Shown piece after piece: positions 56,922 through 58,442 of a DNA stretch of 58,442 nt. Under the pieces are notes generated by a model, which was given only the letters and a program-made list of their open reading frames with translations, was not told the origin of the DNA and ran no database searches. The DNA is taken from the NCBI GenBank assembly GCA_002296965.1, contig DBIW01000037.1:1-58442 (forward strand), read 5' to 3'. Every line of letters begins with the position of its first letter. Position 1 is the stretch's first letter. Origin of the DNA: Treponema sp. UBA792 (GTDB lineage Bacteria > Spirochaetota > Spirochaetia > Treponematales > Treponemataceae). The position numbers and the translations under genes were made by a program.

Positions 56922-57167
56922 TCATTCGGACAGGACAGCCTTTGCCAGCTGATCCGCACAACTCGTATTCTTGGAGCCGCATCTGTTTCCGGCCAGCTTG
57001 CTGTTTATCTCCTCGGCCGTCATTCCGTCTACAAGAATGGAAATCGCCTTAAGATTTCCGTTGCATCCGCCGTCAAAACTAACGTTTTTTATTTTACCGT
57101 CGTCGGTGCGCGTAAAATGAATCGCCCTCGCGCAGACACCGCTCGTCTTATAAGTAAATTCCGCCAT
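56922..57167 (-). CDS. TIGR03905 family TSCPD domain protein
   Basis: An 81-residue protein with the TSCPD domain: 'CARAIHFT', '[14 protein letters not shown]', and the closing [10 protein letters not shown]. It carries cysteines at 12, 35, 63 and 70. The domain is shared with the end of some ribonucleotide reductases and other enzymes; in small proteins its role is unknown, although metal or Fe-S binding is plausible. It starts 2 bases after the 65-residue gene and is probably translated with it. Confidence 0.85.
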   Translation of the reverse strand: MAEFTYKTSGVCARAIHFTRTDDGKIKNVSFDGGCNGNLKAISILVDGMTAEEINSKLAGNRCGSKNTSCADQLAKAVLSE

Positions 57168-57169
57168 TG

Positions 57170-57367
57170 TTACTCCGAAACAATCTCATATCTGTCAACC
57201 GAATATTCAGGCTCGCCGGCATGATTGTCCTTTATGAAGCATGAAATTCCATAATAGGCGTCCTCGCGTGAATGCCATTCAGCCCTTTTTTCCTTTGAGA
57301 CGCAGTTAAAACCGAAGTCAGTAAAATTCTTTCCGTCCTGACCTTTCTTATCAATCACATAAACCAT
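57170..57367 (-). CDS. Small conserved-looking protein, 65 residues
   Basis: A 65-residue soluble protein, acidic, with three aromatic-rich turns ('NFTDFGFNCVSKEKRAEW', 'AYYGISCFIKD', 'YSVDRYEIV'). I do not recognise the family. A GAGGAA ribosome site lies six bases before the ATG, and the stop is two bases before the TSCPD gene start. It is therefore likely real and co-translated. Two cysteines are present but spaced widely. Confidence 0.7.
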   Translation of the reverse strand: MVYVIDKKGQDGKNFTDFGFNCVSKEKRAEWHSREDAYYGISCFIKDNHAGEPEYSVDRYEIVSE

Positions 57368-57459
57368 ACAAAATTCCTCGCTTCCCTCTCTTTTTCCGAT
57401 AAACTATATCCTCATTGGCGCAATTCTTCAAGTAAAGCGTTTCCCGCCGGGTTCCGGTG

Positions 57460-58377
57460 TTACCGCGGAACAAGCCGGTTGAGCGTATAATCATGCTGAC
57501 GCCAGTTTTTGTCCACCTTGACCTGAAGATCAAGCTCCACCTTGTACGTAAAAACCTTGTTCAGCTGGTTCTGTGCGGCGGTACGGATCTCCTTTATCTT
57601 GGAAGCGCCTTTTCCTATGACGATTCCCTTCTGGCTCTCACGCTCAACGCACAGAAAAGCCCGGACCCAAAGTTTTTTGCCGTCGTTGCGCTTCTCCGCG
57701 TCAGCCACATCGACATAAAGCGCATGGGGAATCTCATCCGAAAGTCTGTTTATCGCTTCCCCGCGGATTATCTCGGCGATTCTGAACGAAAGGTTCTGAT
57801 CGGTGGCAAGCTCCTCCGGATACATCGGCGGCGCCACAGGAGAAAGCGAATACAGCGCAAGAAGCACGTCATTTATCCCCTCGTCATTCAGCGCGGAAAT
57901 TCCGATAATCCGGCTGTCCGGAATTTCAGGCAGACTGCCATGGATAAATTCAACCGCGCGCGCAGTATCGGCACCGGAATCATCAGTCTTATTAACCGCA
58001 ACCACGGTTTTTTGGGAATAAGGAAGCACAAGCGCGGCCACGTTCCGCTCCTCTTCACCGGGAATTCTAGTCGCGTCGATTATATAAAGCACACAATCCG
58101 TGCCGTCAAGCTGATTTTCGGTCACAGTTTTAAGCCGGAGATTAAGTTTTTTTCCGGAATCATGATAACCGGGCGTATCAATAAAAATCAGCTGACCGTA
58201 AGACGTGTTCACAATTCCTTTTATCGCATTGCGCGTCGTCTGCGGCACAGGAGAGACAATCGATACCGGTTCCTGACAGGCTGTATTCAGAAACGTGGAT
58301 TTTCCGGAGGAAGGCCGTCCGACAATCGCGACAACAGCGGTTTTCAGTTCTTCAATTTTGTCTGCATTTTCGTTCAT
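57460..58377 (-). CDS. era: GTPase Era
   Basis: A 305-residue GTPase that matures 16S rRNA and assembles the 30S subunit. G1 is G-R-P-S-S-G-K-S-T (20-28), G3 D-T-P-G-Y, and G4 N-K-T-D. The C-terminal KH domain follows, with 'ERESQKGIVIGKGASKIKEI'. I chose the ATG at 58377: TATATT (58389-58384) ends six bases before it, and an in-frame ATG at 58413 would lie upstream of the expected transcript start. There is no Shine-Dalgarno site, so translation is probably leaderless. Confidence 0.92.
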   Translation of the reverse strand: MNENADKIEELKTAVVAIVGRPSSGKSTFLNTACQEPVSIVSPVPQTTRNAIKGIVNTSYGQLIFIDTPGYHDSGKKLNLRLKTVTENQLDGTDCVLYIIDATRIPGEEERNVAALVLPYSQKTVVAVNKTDDSGADTARAVEFIHGSLPEIPDSRIIGISALNDEGINDVLLALYSLSPVAPPMYPEELATDQNLSFRIAEIIRGEAINRLSDEIPHALYVDVADAEKRNDGKKLWVRAFLCVERESQKGIVIGKGASKIKEIRTAAQNQLNKVFTYKVELDLQVKVDKNWRQHDYTLNRLVPR

Positions 58378-58383
58378 CAGACC

Positions 58384-58412
58384 AATATAGCCGTTTTTGT
58401 ATTTTTTTTCCA
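58384..58412 (-). promoter_or_regulatory. Promoter of era, leaderless geometry
   Basis: Minus strand: TGGAAA (58412-58407), a 17-base spacer and TATATT (58389-58384), then six bases to the ATG. Confidence 0.55.
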
Positions 58413-58442
58413 TGCAGACGGAAAATTGATTTCATCGCGCCG

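Noticed and set aside
1..58442. tRNA, rRNA, CRISPR array, transposase, integrase or prophage genes
   Set aside because: I looked for T-loop signatures, repeated spacers and recombinase motifs and saw none; all long frames are accounted for.

Overview
The window looks like chromosome from a spirochaete, most likely a gut- or rumen-type Treponema with a moderately high GC content. This rests on gene content and style: many lipoproteins with spirochaetal lipoboxes, short gaps, a standard genetic code, and core genes such as uvrB, der, era, ychF, rpmB and tkt. The genus is an inference. I found no rRNA, tRNA, CRISPR array, insertion sequence or prophage.

Layout. 1-1655: the end of an HlyD-type adaptor and an AT-rich TolC-like gene, the tail of a type I secretion cluster. 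1656-11550: a sulfur amino acid region. metN-metI-(L-2-hydroxyacid dehydrogenase)-metQ-(FAD D-2-hydroxyacid dehydrogenase)-(methionine-type aminotransferase) sits behind a 271-base leader with a Cys/Met-ended leader peptide. It is followed by a CymR-like Rrf2 regulator divergent from cysK, a second Rrf2 regulator with three cysteines, and an unusual mnmA. Four copies of a 17-bp palindrome (CCTAYTGA...GTAGG type) overlap the metN, rrf2 and cysK promoters. 11609-20460: a permuted papain-like lipoprotein, a TIGR02757 gene, hutH, a DUF1846 gene, a flavoprotein-rubredoxin, two lipoproteins and metY. 20598-28255: ptsI, der, a MerR gene, an Rsm22-like gene, transketolase and a PTS IIA gene. 28281-34065: an unknown protein, a CBS-ACT protein and livHMGF without a binding protein. 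34205-38674: an MBL hydrolase, rpmB, uvrB and a TrpX-like binding protein. 38835-43809: purine genes purH(AICARFT only)-purE-purF-purM-purN. 43910-46744: a degenerate M16 protein. 46761-52511: a CUT1 sugar ABC system whose first permease carries a duplicated, fused N-terminal membrane module. 52690-58377: trxA, a serine hydrolase, an acyltransferase fused to an IMP cyclohydrolase, ychF, two small genes and era.

The genes connect in several ways. The met operon has an importer, stereo-complementary 2-hydroxyacid dehydrogenases and a transaminase, so it could turn the hydroxy or keto analogues of methionine into methionine (inference). The purH gene lacks the IMP cyclohydrolase half of PurH, and that activity appears as the C-terminal half of the acyltransferase fusion about 11 kb away. 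At least six genes have a -10 hexamer ending exactly six bases before the ATG with no Shine-Dalgarno site, which suggests leaderless transcription is common in this genome; other genes have clear SD sites.
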